From contig CALBKM010000016.1 of the NCBI GenBank assembly GCA_937895705.1, forward strand, positions 1 through 28,197: DNA of 28,197 nucleotides, read 5' to 3'. Under the pieces are notes generated by a model. It was not told where the DNA came from. It saw only the letters and a program-made list of their open reading frames with translations, and made no database searches. Shown here in pieces: positions 7,053 to 15,123 of this stretch; within the stretch, counting starts at the first letter, position 1, and every line of letters begins with the position of its first letter. The position numbers and the translations under genes were made by a program. Source of the stretch: an uncultured Clostridia bacterium (lineage in GTDB: Bacteria; Bacillota; Clostridia; Lachnospirales; Lachnospiraceae).

Positions 7053-7061
7053 TGGTATAAT
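7053..7061 (+). promoter_or_regulatory. Extended −10 promoter of the penicillin-binding protein gene
   Basis: TGG followed by TATAAT (7056–7061) is an extended −10 element. The matching −35 position holds only a weak site, as is common with extended −10 promoters. Start of transcription is expected near 7067, right at the first arm of the leader stem. Confidence 0.6.
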
Positions 7062-7065
7062 ATAC

Positions 7066-7190
7066 GCAAAGGGCGGAGCGAAATGCATCAAAGAAGCACG
7101 GTCAAACTTGTTTGAACAGAGATTCTTTCATGTATTTTCGGAGCGAAGCGACCGAGGAAAAACGAAGTTTTTACGAGGCTTGCCCTTTGC
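7066..7190 (+). ncRNA. Long structured 5' leader of the PBP gene
   Basis: GCAAAGGGC (7066–7074), at the predicted 5' end of the transcript, is perfectly complementary to GCCCTTTGC (7182–7190). Inside this closing stem lie AAAGAA 7090–7095 with TTCTTT 7123–7128, a TCAAA/TTTGA tetraloop hairpin (7102–7115), a CGG…CCG hairpin with a GCGAAGC core (about 7138–7153), and AAAAAC/GTTTTT around 7158–7172. The last two compete for the A-run. Another 108 nt follow before the start codon. No open frame here looks coding. I do not recognise it as a known RNA family. Confidence 0.45.
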
Positions 7191-7298
7191 AAAAAAAGAT
7201 AAGGAATATTAATCAAAAGCCGACTATTATACTCGGCAGAATTGCCGATATTATGATAGAGGCTTTGAACGGCGAGGCAGAGGGAAAGAAGGGCGTGT

Positions 7299-9650
7299 AT
7301 GGAAAAAGAGTCTGTCCCAAAGAAACAGGGGAAAAGCAAAAAGAAAAGAAAGAGACGCGGACTACGGGTGCTGGGTTTCTTGTTTTTGTTTTTTCTTTTA
7401 GCATTTTCTTCGGTGGCACTCTATTTTTATGCAAAGTACGGAAGAACCATTATGTCCTATTACAATAAAGCGAAGACGATTATGCGGGATGCCTCGGAGG
7501 AGGATTTCAAACGTTCTCAGACCAGTATCATTTATGCCACTGACGGTACGGTAATCAAGACACTGCAATCGGGGAAAGAGGTGTACTATCTTCCTTATGA
7601 GGATATTCCGGAATCGGTGGTAACCGCCATGATTGTAACGGAGGATAAAAAATTCTTTTCCCATGAGGGAGTAGACTACATGGCAAACCTTCGTGCGGCG
7701 TACAGTTTGATTAAGCATAAGGGAACTATTTATCAGGGAGGAAGTACCATCACCCAGCAGTTGGTCAGAAACATATATCTCACCAACGAACAAACCTATG
7801 AAAGAAAGATTACGGAGATTTTCTTGGCAGCGGAGCTGGAGAAGAGATACAGTAAGACGCAGATTCTGGAGTATTATTTAAATAATATTTATTTTGCCAA
7901 CGGCTATTACGGAATTCAGGCGGCGGCTCACGGATACTTTTCCAAAGGAGTGGCGGAGTTGTCTCTTTCCGAGCTGATGTTTTTGTGTGCGATTCCGAAC
8001 AATCCGACCTTGTACGATCCGTATCGGAATTTTGAGGATACGTTAGCACGGCGGGATTCCGTTATGAAGCAAATGGTGGATGACGGAAAACTCAGCAGGG
8101 AAGAGTATCTGGCGGCATGTCGGGAAGAGATTGTTTTGTGTCCGCAGGAAGAACCGTATAACGATTATGTGGAGACTTTTGCAATTTTTTGCGCTACCCG
8201 GGCACTGATGGAAGAGAATGGGTTCCCTTTTTGTTATTATTTTGCGGACGATGCGGCAAAGGACATTTATTTGGAATATTACGAGGAAAGTTATGCCTAT
8301 TGGCAGAAACAGCTGTATATCGGCGGATACCGGGTGTATACTTCCATTGATTTGGATAAGCAGGCGTTGCTTTTGGAAACGGTGCAAAATCAGCTGGCAG
8401 AGTTTGATGAAAAAACGGAAACAGGGATTTATACATTACAAGGAGCGGCAACCTGCGTGGAGAACGAGACCGGTCGCGTCGTGGCCATTGTGGGAGGCCG
8501 GGGAGAAAATGAATATGGTTACTCGTTGAACCGGGCCTACCAAAGTTTCCGGCAGCCGGGAAGTTCTATCAAACCCTTGGTAGTGTATACACCGTGGTTG
8601 GAACGGGGGTATTTTCCGGATACGAAGGTGGTGGACGAAAAGTTTGCCGGAGGACCGCGGAATGCCAATGATGTATATTCGGGAGAGATTACGCTTCGCC
8701 GTGCGGTAGAGGTATCGAAAAATACGGTGGCATGGAAGTTGTTTGAGGAATTGACACCGGAGGTGGGACTTTCCTATATTACGGATATGCAATTTCGGAA
8801 TATTGTACCGTCCGATTATGTGCCGGCGGCGTCTCTGGGAGGACTGACCTACGGGGTGTGTACCCTTGAGATGGCGGGAGCCTATTGTACTCTGGCAAAT
8901 GACGGACTGTATCGGAATCCGACTTGTATTGTGAAAATTACAACCGCAGACGGCACGGAGATTGTGGGAAAAGACCGGGAGACTACCCGGATTTACGAGG
9001 AAAATGCGGTTCGTATGATGACGGACATTTTACAGGGCGTTATGACCAACGGAACCGGTGTAAAGCTCCGGTTGAAAAACTCCGTTTCTGCAGGAAAAAC
9101 CGGTACGACCAATGATATTAAGGATGGTTGGTTTGTGGGCTATACGCCGTATTATACCACGGCGGTGTGGGTCGGTTACGATATGCCGAAGGCGTTGGAT
9201 AATCTGGCAGGAAATACTTACCCGGGATATATTTGGCAGACTTTTATGGACAAACTTCACGAAGGGCTTCCGGCGAGAGACTTTACATTGTACGAGGACG
9301 ACCGTCCGGTAGAGATAGTGGATGATGTGTTTAAACAGGAAACGGATGCAGAGGTGTGGAATCCGGACGGGACGCCTGTGTTTTCACCGACTCCGGTACC
9401 GGAGGGAAACGGTTCCACGCTTACGGAAGTGCCGGAGAGTGGGGGCAATGGACAAGGAGCGTCCGGGGAAGCAGGAAACGGGACAAATGTAACCGGCCGC
9501 CCGACGGCAGGACTGTGGCTGCCGACCGGAACGCCGACACCTACTCCGGAGCCCACGCCGTCTACGGGGTGGATTGAATACGATGATGACTGGTGGGATG
9601 CCCAGATGGGAGACGATGCGTCGTCCGGGTATGATGATTTTTATGAGTAA
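7299..9650 (+). CDS. Class A penicillin-binding protein (transglycosylase/transpeptidase)
   Basis: A 783-residue bifunctional peptidoglycan synthase. A basic tail (1–21) and one membrane helix (about 22–45) anchor it. The GT51 glycosyltransferase domain (about 85–265) shows TEDKKFFSHEG with catalytic E115, GGSTITQQLVRN (147–158) and the RKITEIFLAAELEKRYSK block. The transpeptidase domain (about 345–655) has SSIK with nucleophile S422, SKN (473–475) and KTGTT (600–604). The C-terminus (about 660–783) is a Pro/Gly/Thr-rich low-complexity tail ending in an acidic, Trp- and Tyr-containing stretch. Start: ATG after aaagaaggg. It polymerises lipid II and cross-links stem peptides outside the membrane and is the expected beta-lactam target. 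Monocistronic, with a long structured leader. Ortholog type (PBP1 or another class A) is not certain. Confidence 0.95.
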   Translation: MEKESVPKKQGKSKKKRKRRGLRVLGFLFLFFLLAFSSVALYFYAKYGRTIMSYYNKAKTIMRDASEEDFKRSQTSIIYATDGTVIKTLQSGKEVYYLPYEDIPESVVTAMIVTEDKKFFSHEGVDYMANLRAAYSLIKHKGTIYQGGSTITQQLVRNIYLTNEQTYERKITEIFLAAELEKRYSKTQILEYYLNNIYFANGYYGIQAAAHGYFSKGVAELSLSELMFLCAIPNNPTLYDPYRNFEDTLARRDSVMKQMVDDGKLSREEYLAACREEIVLCPQEEPYNDYVETFAIFCATRALMEENGFPFCYYFADDAAKDIYLEYYEESYAYWQKQLYIGGYRVYTSIDLDKQALLLETVQNQLAEFDEKTETGIYTLQGAATCVENETGRVVAIVGGRGENEYGYSLNRAYQSFRQPGSSIKPLVVYTPWLERGYFPDTKVVDEKFAGGPRNANDVYSGEITLRRAVEVSKNTVAWKLFEELTPEVGLSYITDMQFRNIVPSDYVPAASLGGLTYGVCTLEMAGAYCTLANDGLYRNPTCIVKITTADGTEIVGKDRETTRIYEENAVRMMTDILQGVMTNGTGVKLRLKNSVSAGKTGTTNDIKDGWFVGYTPYYTTAVWVGYDMPKALDNLAGNTYPGYIWQTFMDKLHEGLPARDFTLYEDDRPVEIVDDVFKQETDAEVWNPDGTPVFSPTPVPEGNGSTLTEVPESGGNGQGASGEAGNGTNVTGRPTAGLWLPTGTPTPTPEPTPSTGWIEYDDDWWDAQMGDDASSGYDDFYE

Positions 9651-9667
9651 ATAAGAAAATATAAGAG

Positions 9668-9698
9668 CGGGGCTTCGCAGAATTTCTGCGAGGCCCCG
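9668..9698. terminator. Hairpin terminator between convergent PBP and prs genes
   Basis: CGGGGCTTCGCAG and CTGCGAGGCCCCG form a long, near-perfect stem of about 13 bp between the two convergent stop codons. T-runs on either side are weak, so efficiency is uncertain, but position and strength suit a shared terminator. Confidence 0.7.
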
Positions 9699-9704
9699 TA
9701 ATGT

Positions 9705-10880
9705 TTAGCGCTTTCCGTATTTTTGTAACAATTTCTGAATACGATTGTACGGATTTAAGTACTCGCTGATGGAACCGTCGTGGTTCAAAGCATCGATTAA
9801 GAGGGCGAGGTACTTAGACATATCCGCAGTCTCATAGTACGGTCTGGAAAGTAATTCATCCGTCTGGTAAATCAGGTTGGTAGTGATTACTTTGGTGATC
9901 CAGCCGTTATCGTAAGCTTCGTCGAATTTTGCAAGGCCGTTGGTGAACAAACCGAAGGTGGAGCAGATGAAGACACGGTTTGCCTTACGCTCCTTTAATT
10001 CCTTTGCGGTGTGAATCATACTGTCACCGGAGGAAATCATGTCATCGATGATGATAACGTCTTTTCCCTCTACGTTTGCACCTAAGAACTCGTGAGCAAC
10101 AATCGGGTTGCGGCCGTCCACGATGGTGGTATAGTCACGGCGCTTGTAGAACATACCTACATCTACGCCTAAAGAGTTTGCAAGATAAACCGCACGTCCC
10201 ATAGCGCCTTCGTCCGGGCTGATTACCATCAGGTGCGCCGGGTCCATGGAAATGTCCGGAGCGGAACGAAGAAGAGCTTTTATGAACTGATAGGTCGGCG
10301 GTACGGATTCGAAAGTCTTTAACGGAATGGCATTCTGCACGCTCGGATTGTGGGCATCGAAGGTAATGATGCTTTCTACGCCCATGTTGCAAAGCTCCTG
10401 AAGTGCTACAGCACAGTCTAAGGACTCTCTGGAACTACGCTTGTCCTGACGGCTTTCGTACAAGAACGGCATAATAACCGTGATACGGTGTGCCTTTCCT
10501 CCGGCAGCGGCAATCACACGCTTTAAATCCTGGAAGTGATCATCCGGGGACATGTGGCTTAACTGGCCGCAAACGGAATAGGTCAGGCTGTAGTTGGTAA
10601 CGTCCACTAAAATATAAAGATCGTCGCCGCGAACGGTCTGACGGATGATGCCTTTGGCTTCGCCGGAACCGAAACGTGCGCATTTGGTATCCACGAGATA
10701 AGAATCTCTGCGGTAACCGTCCAGTAAAACGGTAGGAGTATGTACCTCATGAACCCGTTTGTTTCTCCAGTCAACAAGATACTGATCAATTCTCTGGCCC
10801 ATCTGTTTGCAACTTTCCAGTGCAATGACACCGAGTTTGCCAACCGGCAGAGCTGCAACATAATCTTCATTAAGTGGCAT
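9705..10880 (-). CDS. prs: Ribose-phosphate pyrophosphokinase, divergent long form
   Basis: A 391-residue PRPP synthetase, which turns ribose 5-phosphate and ATP into PRPP for nucleotide, His and Trp synthesis in the cytoplasm. It carries the two phosphoribosyltransferase-fold halves. Visible motifs are RQDKRSSRES (144–153, ATP side), FDAH (174–177), SPDEGAMGRA (221–230, pyrophosphate region), KRR (246–248, catalytic lysine/arginine) and the PRPP loop VIIIDDMISSGDS (275–287). It is about 75 residues longer than the usual ~315-residue enzyme, with extra N- and C-terminal sequence, and the loop ends SSGDS in place of the common TGGT. It is thus a divergent paralogue class, perhaps with altered regulation. 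Own promoter; ATG preceded by ggagg. Confidence 0.9.
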   Translation of the reverse strand: MPLNEDYVAALPVGKLGVIALESCKQMGQRIDQYLVDWRNKRVHEVHTPTVLLDGYRRDSYLVDTKCARFGSGEAKGIIRQTVRGDDLYILVDVTNYSLTYSVCGQLSHMSPDDHFQDLKRVIAAAGGKAHRITVIMPFLYESRQDKRSSRESLDCAVALQELCNMGVESIITFDAHNPSVQNAIPLKTFESVPPTYQFIKALLRSAPDISMDPAHLMVISPDEGAMGRAVYLANSLGVDVGMFYKRRDYTTIVDGRNPIVAHEFLGANVEGKDVIIIDDMISSGDSMIHTAKELKERKANRVFICSTFGLFTNGLAKFDEAYDNGWITKVITTNLIYQTDELLSRPYYETADMSKYLALLIDALNHDGSISEYLNPYNRIQKLLQKYGKR

Positions 10881-10928
10881 AATCTTTTCCTCCGTTATTG
10901 TGTAAAAATAAGGCTTTTAGCGTTTTAT

Positions 10929-10957
10929 ATCATACTATGCCGGATTCACTTTGTCAA
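10929..10957 (-). promoter_or_regulatory. prs: Sigma-A promoter of prs
   Basis: Minus strand TTGACA (10957–10952), 17-bp spacer, TATGAT (10934–10929), lying between the stop of the dnaI-like gene and the prs start. It makes prs a separate transcription unit, perhaps with readthrough from upstream. Confidence 0.8.
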
Positions 10958-10992
10958 GGAATGGCATAAAAATAATCGAAAAGTACAATAAC

Positions 10993-11991
10993 CTAAGAGA
11001 AGGAACCCTCCATGCGCTTCAAAACGCGGATATCCTTTCCGATGAGTTTCCAAAGGGTATAGTTTCCGGTGATGCGGGAAAAAATACGTTCACTGTAACG
11101 GTCCCGTAATTGCTCTAAAGAGAGATTGGTAGAGATAACGGTGGACTTTCTGTGAAGCTGACGTTCGTTGATGCAGGTATAGAGCATGGAATTTGTAAAG
11201 CTGTTGGACAGCTCGGTACCCAAATCGTCGATAATCAGAAGGTCACAGTGAAAAATATACTGATACAAGGAGTGACTCTCAGGCTGTTCGTCATGGTCGA
11301 AGCGATGGGCCTCGAAGTTCTCAAACAAGGCATGAGAGGTCAGATAGACCACATGGTGGGCGGTATCCAACAACGCCTTGGCAATGCAGTTGGTAAGGAA
11401 AGTCTTGCCGACCCCGGTATTGCCGTAAATTAAAATACTGCGTCCCGCAGAATCAAAGTTATCTACAAATTGCTTGGCATCGGTGACGATTTTTCGCATG
11501 TTCTCCCGGGGAGTCAGACGAAGTTTGGAATCCGCGGTAATGTCGTCGTAATAGGAGAAAGAAAAGGTGTCAAAGTTTTCTTTGTCCAAAAGATGAGGTA
11601 AAGTAGAGGCCTCGGAAAGCGCAAATGTAAGAGCCTGTTTGAAGCAGTGACATTTTTCACGGCCGATAAAACCGGTGTCTTTGCAGTCGGGACAGGTATA
11701 AGAAAGCTCCAGATAGTCGGCAGGATAACCGGCAGACTGTAAGAGGAGCTGCTTTTTTTCGGAACGAAGTCGGTTGTCCTCCGCCAGTCGGTCCAACGCG
11801 GAAGTATCGCCGTCCAGAGCGGCGCGGGCGGCAGAAACGGAAGCTTCGGCAATTTGCCGATCCAGAATGTCAAATTCCGGAAGCTCTTTATAAACGCGCT
11901 CACGGCGCGTTTTTTGTTCCCGTAAGTGGGTCAGTCTTGTTTCTTCATAGCCGCGAAGCAGGCGGCTGTAATGGTAATCTTCCTGATTCAT
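10993..11991 (-). CDS. dnaI: DnaI/DnaC-type helicase loader ATPase
   Basis: A 332-residue AAA+ protein of the DnaC/DnaI family that loads the replicative helicase at the origin or at restarted forks. The N-terminal part (1–95) is helical and charged. A cysteine cluster CPDC (100–103) and CHC (114–116) resembles the zinc site of the helicase-binding domain. The ATPase core holds Walker A GNTGVGKT (190–197), Walker B LLIIDDLGTE (251–260), a sensor-1-like STN (287–289) and an arginine-finger candidate near SRI (305–307). It lies 27 bp downstream of the DnaD-domain gene, in the same direction, with AAGGAG before its ATG, so the two form a primosome operon. Confidence 0.92.
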   Translation of the reverse strand: MNQEDYHYSRLLRGYEETRLTHLREQKTRRERVYKELPEFDILDRQIAEASVSAARAALDGDTSALDRLAEDNRLRSEKKQLLLQSAGYPADYLELSYTCPDCKDTGFIGREKCHCFKQALTFALSEASTLPHLLDKENFDTFSFSYYDDITADSKLRLTPRENMRKIVTDAKQFVDNFDSAGRSILIYGNTGVGKTFLTNCIAKALLDTAHHVVYLTSHALFENFEAHRFDHDEQPESHSLYQYIFHCDLLIIDDLGTELSNSFTNSMLYTCINERQLHRKSTVISTNLSLEQLRDRYSERIFSRITGNYTLWKLIGKDIRVLKRMEGSFS

Positions 11992-12018
11992 GAAAGTCTC
12001 CTTATCCGGGAATCCGGT

Positions 12019-13089
12019 TTATTTGGATGTCGGTGTTGTTAACAGCGCCTGTTCCAAATCGCTCAAATCTTTTCCGGAATAATCCCGCTGAGGGAAAGAA
12101 TTGAACCGGTTCGGAGAGGTTTGGGAGGTCCCGGTGGCCTGTTTTCCGGCAGAACGTGCATTATGGGCATCGTCCAGTTTCTTGACGTCGGACATGGTAT
12201 GTACATTGTTTTCATGCCAGCGTTCCAGAATTTTATCCGCATATTTAAAGTCCGGGTGGGAAGTGGATAAAAGGGCCCGGCTGCATGCTTCCTCGATTAA
12301 ATCGGAGGAAAAGCCGAAAGCACTCCAACGATTTAAGAAGCGGCGTTCCGAGAGGCCCGGAGCACGGTTCAAAGCAAAGGCGCGATTTACGGCGGTAAAG
12401 CAGGAGTCGAACTGAAGGGAACGCTCCTCGGCTTTTTCTACGGTGTCGATACCTTCCGCATGCCAGGACAGAGCGACCTTCTGTATGTAAGAAGGAGCTT
12501 TTTTGCCACGGGAAACGCAGTATTCGTAAAGGTGCAAAATCAATTCGTTGGAAAACTGCAGCTCGTCATGTAAAAAGAACAACAGCTGTACATCCGCAGG
12601 CTTTAACATCCGCTCCAAATAACTCTCGGCAGCATGCAAAAGCCAGTTGGTGTCTTCGCGATTGGCAAACGCATCCAGTTGGGCCGGGGTATAGTCCGGA
12701 AGCTTGTCCGAAATTGCCGGAGCCGGAGCAACCGGTGTGGTAAAAGAGGCCGGAGCGGTAACAAAAGGAGCGGAAATCATCGGAGAGCCCGGCTTTGTCA
12801 GACGGTGCAGCTTGATTCCGCGGATTTCGTTTTCTTCTCCCCAGGTAAGGGAAAGCACATGTTCCTTTTCCCAATAGCGGAGCGCACGGAGAATATCTTT
12901 TTCGGTTTCTTCCAAGGCATCCGCAATTACACTGATGCCGAACCCGGCTTCGGGAGCGGTTAAACAGCGAAGTAAATACAGATAAACTTTTACAAACGCA
13001 CCGTTGGCGCGCGGCATATAGTAATCGATAAATTCGTTCGGAACCAGGGTGGTTCTTGTGTCTTCTGAATATACCGAAATTCCGTCCAT
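12019..13089 (-). CDS. DnaD-domain replication initiation protein
   Basis: A 356-residue primosomal protein. The N-terminal winged-helix part (about 1–105) begins DGISVYSEDTRTTLVPNEF and includes YLYLLRCLTAP. A flexible Pro/Ala/Thr linker follows, then a DnaB_2/DnaD-type C-terminal domain (about 160–300) with LLFFLHDELQFSNELILHLYEYC and the WHAEGIDTVEKA element that binds DNA in this family. DnaD and DnaB of Firmicutes remodel origin DNA and recruit the helicase loader, and the loader gene is next in the operon. An in-frame ATG exists 45 bp upstream at 13134, but AAGGAGG lies 7 bp before the ATG at 13089, so I take that as the start. The region upstream holds an array of DnaA-box-like 9-mers. 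Confidence 0.88.
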   Translation of the reverse strand: MDGISVYSEDTRTTLVPNEFIDYYMPRANGAFVKVYLYLLRCLTAPEAGFGISVIADALEETEKDILRALRYWEKEHVLSLTWGEENEIRGIKLHRLTKPGSPMISAPFVTAPASFTTPVAPAPAISDKLPDYTPAQLDAFANREDTNWLLHAAESYLERMLKPADVQLLFFLHDELQFSNELILHLYEYCVSRGKKAPSYIQKVALSWHAEGIDTVEKAEERSLQFDSCFTAVNRAFALNRAPGLSERRFLNRWSAFGFSSDLIEEACSRALLSTSHPDFKYADKILERWHENNVHTMSDVKKLDDAHNARSAGKQATGTSQTSPNRFNSFPQRDYSGKDLSDLEQALLTTPTSK

Positions 13090-13135
13090 AAGTGTTCCTC
13101 CTTCGTATCCGTTACCGGACCAAATCGTTACCACG

Positions 13136-13163
13136 AGTATACCACAAAATATTTAAAATGCAA
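13136..13163 (-). promoter_or_regulatory. Promoter of the dnaD–dnaI operon
   Basis: Minus strand TTGCAT (13163–13158), a 16-bp spacer and an extended −10 TGG-TATACT (core 13141–13136). The nearest DnaA-box-like sites begin about 27 bp upstream of the −35, where a bound DnaA could act on transcription. Confidence 0.7.
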
Positions 13164-13189
13164 TTTGCTCCAAACCTGTCGAAAAGGTT

Positions 13190-13381
13190 TGTGGATAGTG
13201 TGGATAATGTGGAAAAATGTGGTCGAGTTGCAGGAGGGAAAAAATAAAAAAGGGTAAAATGCTTTAAAAACAAGGTTCTACATTTGTAGGTCTAATTATG
13301 TAGAAAAATGAATGGGGAAAAAAGAAATCCACAACCGAATCAGACAAAAAATGTTGATAAGGCTGTGGATAACGTGGATAA
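13190..13381 (+). promoter_or_regulatory. Bipartite array of DnaA-box-like 9-mers
   Basis: Six 9-mers in one orientation resemble TGTGGATAA, the complement of the DnaA box TTATCCACA. Three are contiguous: TGTGGATAG 13190–13198, TGTGGATAA 13199–13207, TGTGGAAAA 13208–13216. Three more lie at 13352–13360 (TGTTGATAA), 13364–13372 (TGTGGATAA) and 13373–13381 (CGTGGATAA). Two are perfect and four have one mismatch. Between the clusters is an AT- and purine-rich stretch. No dnaA gene is in the window. Confidence 0.6.
13278..13289. promoter_or_regulatory. TACA-N2-TGTA palindrome (BlaI/CopY-like operator candidate)
   Basis: CTACATTTGTAG is a perfect palindrome apart from its two central bases, and it fits the TACANNTGTA core bound by BlaI/MecI/CopY-type repressors. 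A partial further half-site, TGTAG, lies at 13299–13303. No such regulator gene is visible and the site is over 110 bp from the nearest promoter, so the assignment is weak. Confidence 0.25.
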
Positions 13382-14788
13382 TCAGACTGAAACCAGGGAT
13401 TCCGCAACACTTACTATGTCGCCGGCTCCCATAGTTATCAACAAATCATCCGGTTTGCAGTTCGCCGAAATAAATTTTTCAATCTCGTCAAAAGAGTGGA
13501 AATGGTAAACTTCTTTACCTTTTTCTTTTATAAGCGCGGCGATGTCGGCAGAGGAGATATCTCCCGGGTCTTTTTCGCGGGAAGCGCTGTAAATATCTGC
13601 CAGAACCACGGTGTCCGCAAGGGAAAGAGACTCGCCGAATTCCGCAAGAAACGCTTTTGTACGGGAGAAGGTATGCGGCTGGAACACGCACCAAAGCTTT
13701 TGTCCGCCGGTTATGCAGGCGCGGGCGGCACTTAAGGTGGCGGAAATCTCCGACGGATGGTGAGCATAGTCGTCATAAATACGAACCCCGTTTACACATC
13801 CCTTGTATTCGAACCGGCGGTGCGTGCCGGTGTATTTCTGTAATGCGGAAGCTACGGCATCGAAGGAAACACCGTAGGAAAAGGCCAGTGCGGCGGCGGC
13901 AACAGAGTTGGAAATGTTGTGTTTGCCGATCACCCGCAGGGAAAGACGTCCCAGGAATTTGTCCCGCGCATACAGGTCGTAGTTGCCGAAGCCGTTTTTG
14001 TCAAAGGAACAATTCGTTGCGGCGTAATCGTAGGAGGCACAATCTGCCACGGTGTCGCAAAGACCGTAAGTAATTACGTTTGCAGCCAGTCCGTCGGTTA
14101 ATTCCGGAAGATTTTCGATGTCTCCGTTAATTACCAGAGAGCCGGAATCCGGAAGAAGTTCGGAGTACAGACGGAAGGAATGACGGATGTCCTCCAGGTC
14201 TTTGAAGAAATCCAAATGTTCCGCTTCTATATTAAGTATAATTGCATCCGTAGGGAAAAAACTTAAAAAGCTGTTGCAGTATTCGCAGGCTTCTGCCACA
14301 AGATAATTGTCCGAGCCCATGCGGAGATTGCCGCCGATGCCGTCCAACACGCCTCCTACAAGAATCGTCGGGTCCAGTTGGCCTTCCATAAGCATAAGGG
14401 AAAGCATGGAGGTGGTGGAGGTTTTGCCGTGAGAGCCGGCGATGCCCGCTGCGTGACGGTATTGTTTCATGATTTGTCCGAGCAAATCTTTACGTTCCAA
14501 AATCGGGAGCCCCAGTTCTGTTGCACGAACCATTTCCGGGTTGTCGGAGTGAACCGCGGCGGTATAAATGACTACGGAGCAGTCTTCCGGAATGTTGGAA
14601 GCCTGCTGTGGATAGGAAACATTAATTCCGAGACTTTCTAAGTGCTCTGTAAGGGGGGAGGGTTTTAAATCCGAGCCGCTGACACGAAAGCCCTGTGAAT
14701 GTAAAAGTTCGGCCAGGGCGCTCATACTGATGCCGCCGATGCCGATAAAATGAACCGATACAGGATCGGAGAATGTAATCCGAAACAT
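13382..14788 (-). CDS. murC: UDP-N-acetylmuramate–L-alanine ligase
   Basis: A 468-residue cytoplasmic ligase that adds L-alanine to UDP-MurNAc using ATP, the first step in building the peptidoglycan stem peptide. The N-terminal Rossmann-like domain has HFIGIGGISMSALAELL (13–29). The ATP loop is AGSHGKTSTT (117–126). The central Mur domain includes ILNIEAEHLDFF, and the C-terminal ligase domain has DDYAHHPSEI and a late GAGDIVSV. Length is normal for MurC. GAAAGGAG precedes the ATG. It has its own promoter. No clear terminator separates it from the dnaD promoter region, so readthrough into dnaD–dnaI is possible. Confidence 0.97.
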   Translation of the reverse strand: MFRITFSDPVSVHFIGIGGISMSALAELLHSQGFRVSGSDLKPSPLTEHLESLGINVSYPQQASNIPEDCSVVIYTAAVHSDNPEMVRATELGLPILERKDLLGQIMKQYRHAAGIAGSHGKTSTTSMLSLMLMEGQLDPTILVGGVLDGIGGNLRMGSDNYLVAEACEYCNSFLSFFPTDAIILNIEAEHLDFFKDLEDIRHSFRLYSELLPDSGSLVINGDIENLPELTDGLAANVITYGLCDTVADCASYDYAATNCSFDKNGFGNYDLYARDKFLGRLSLRVIGKHNISNSVAAAALAFSYGVSFDAVASALQKYTGTHRRFEYKGCVNGVRIYDDYAHHPSEISATLSAARACITGGQKLWCVFQPHTFSRTKAFLAEFGESLSLADTVVLADIYSASREKDPGDISSADIAALIKEKGKEVYHFHSFDEIEKFISANCKPDDLLITMGAGDIVSVAESLVSV

Positions 14789-14835
14789 GAGAAAACTCCT
14801 TTCAAAGGGAATATAAACCGTTTAAGATACTAAAT

Positions 14836-14863
14836 AGTATAGCATATTTTGAATTATGTGCAA
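14836..14863 (-). promoter_or_regulatory. murC: Promoter of murC
   Basis: Minus strand TTGCAC (14863–14858), 16-bp spacer, extended −10 TGC-TATACT (core 14841–14836), about 48 bp before the murC ATG. It resembles the dnaD promoter in spacing and extended −10. Confidence 0.7.
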
Positions 14864-15032
14864 GTGCGGAGATGACGGAATGTTTAAAAACCGGACGGCA
14901 AATACGCAGAAGAGGAACGGGAATAGGTGGAAACTGATTGGTAAAAAAATATTTCACAAGGAAAATGTGGAAAAAAACGATTTTTTTGTGGAATTTGTAG
15001 AAAAAACCGTGTACTTTCGGCTGAAAATGTGT
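14864..15032. other. Gene-free region between divergent murC and glgC promoters
   Basis: About 170 bp of A-rich DNA between the two divergent promoters, within a 335-bp gene-free gap (14789–15123). I see no open frame worth calling and no strong hairpin. Repeated gtggaaaaaa-type runs around 14966–15003 are notable but may only reflect base composition. Confidence 0.5.
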
Positions 15033-15038
15033 TATACT
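15029..15038 (+). promoter_or_regulatory. Extended −10 promoter of glgCD
   Basis: TGT followed by TATACT (15033–15038). The −35 region (about 15010–15015) is weak, so the TGn extension probably carries the promoter. The leader to the GTG start is about 80 nt and contains one small hairpin, TGCGT/ACGCA, at 15057–15070. Confidence 0.55.
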
Positions 15039-15123
15039 ATAACTACTATAAATATATGCGTCCATACGCAGATTTATTACTATATGTAGGGAAAACTATT
15101 ATAAGAAACAAGAGGTGATTGAC

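Noticed and set aside
7112..7468. Possible small gene in the PBP leader
   Set aside because: The frame overlaps the PBP start by about 170 bp, has no Shine-Dalgarno, and crosses the leader hairpins.
13045..13134. Upstream ATG at 13134 as the start of the DnaD-domain protein
   Set aside because: The −10 of the promoter lies only about 2 bp upstream, so 13134 would be at or before the transcript start. AAGGAGG supports 13089.
13190..13381. Chromosomal origin of replication
   Set aside because: The box array is origin-like, but no dnaA/dnaN neighbourhood is present and strand-skew could not be computed. Kept as a DnaA-binding candidate only.
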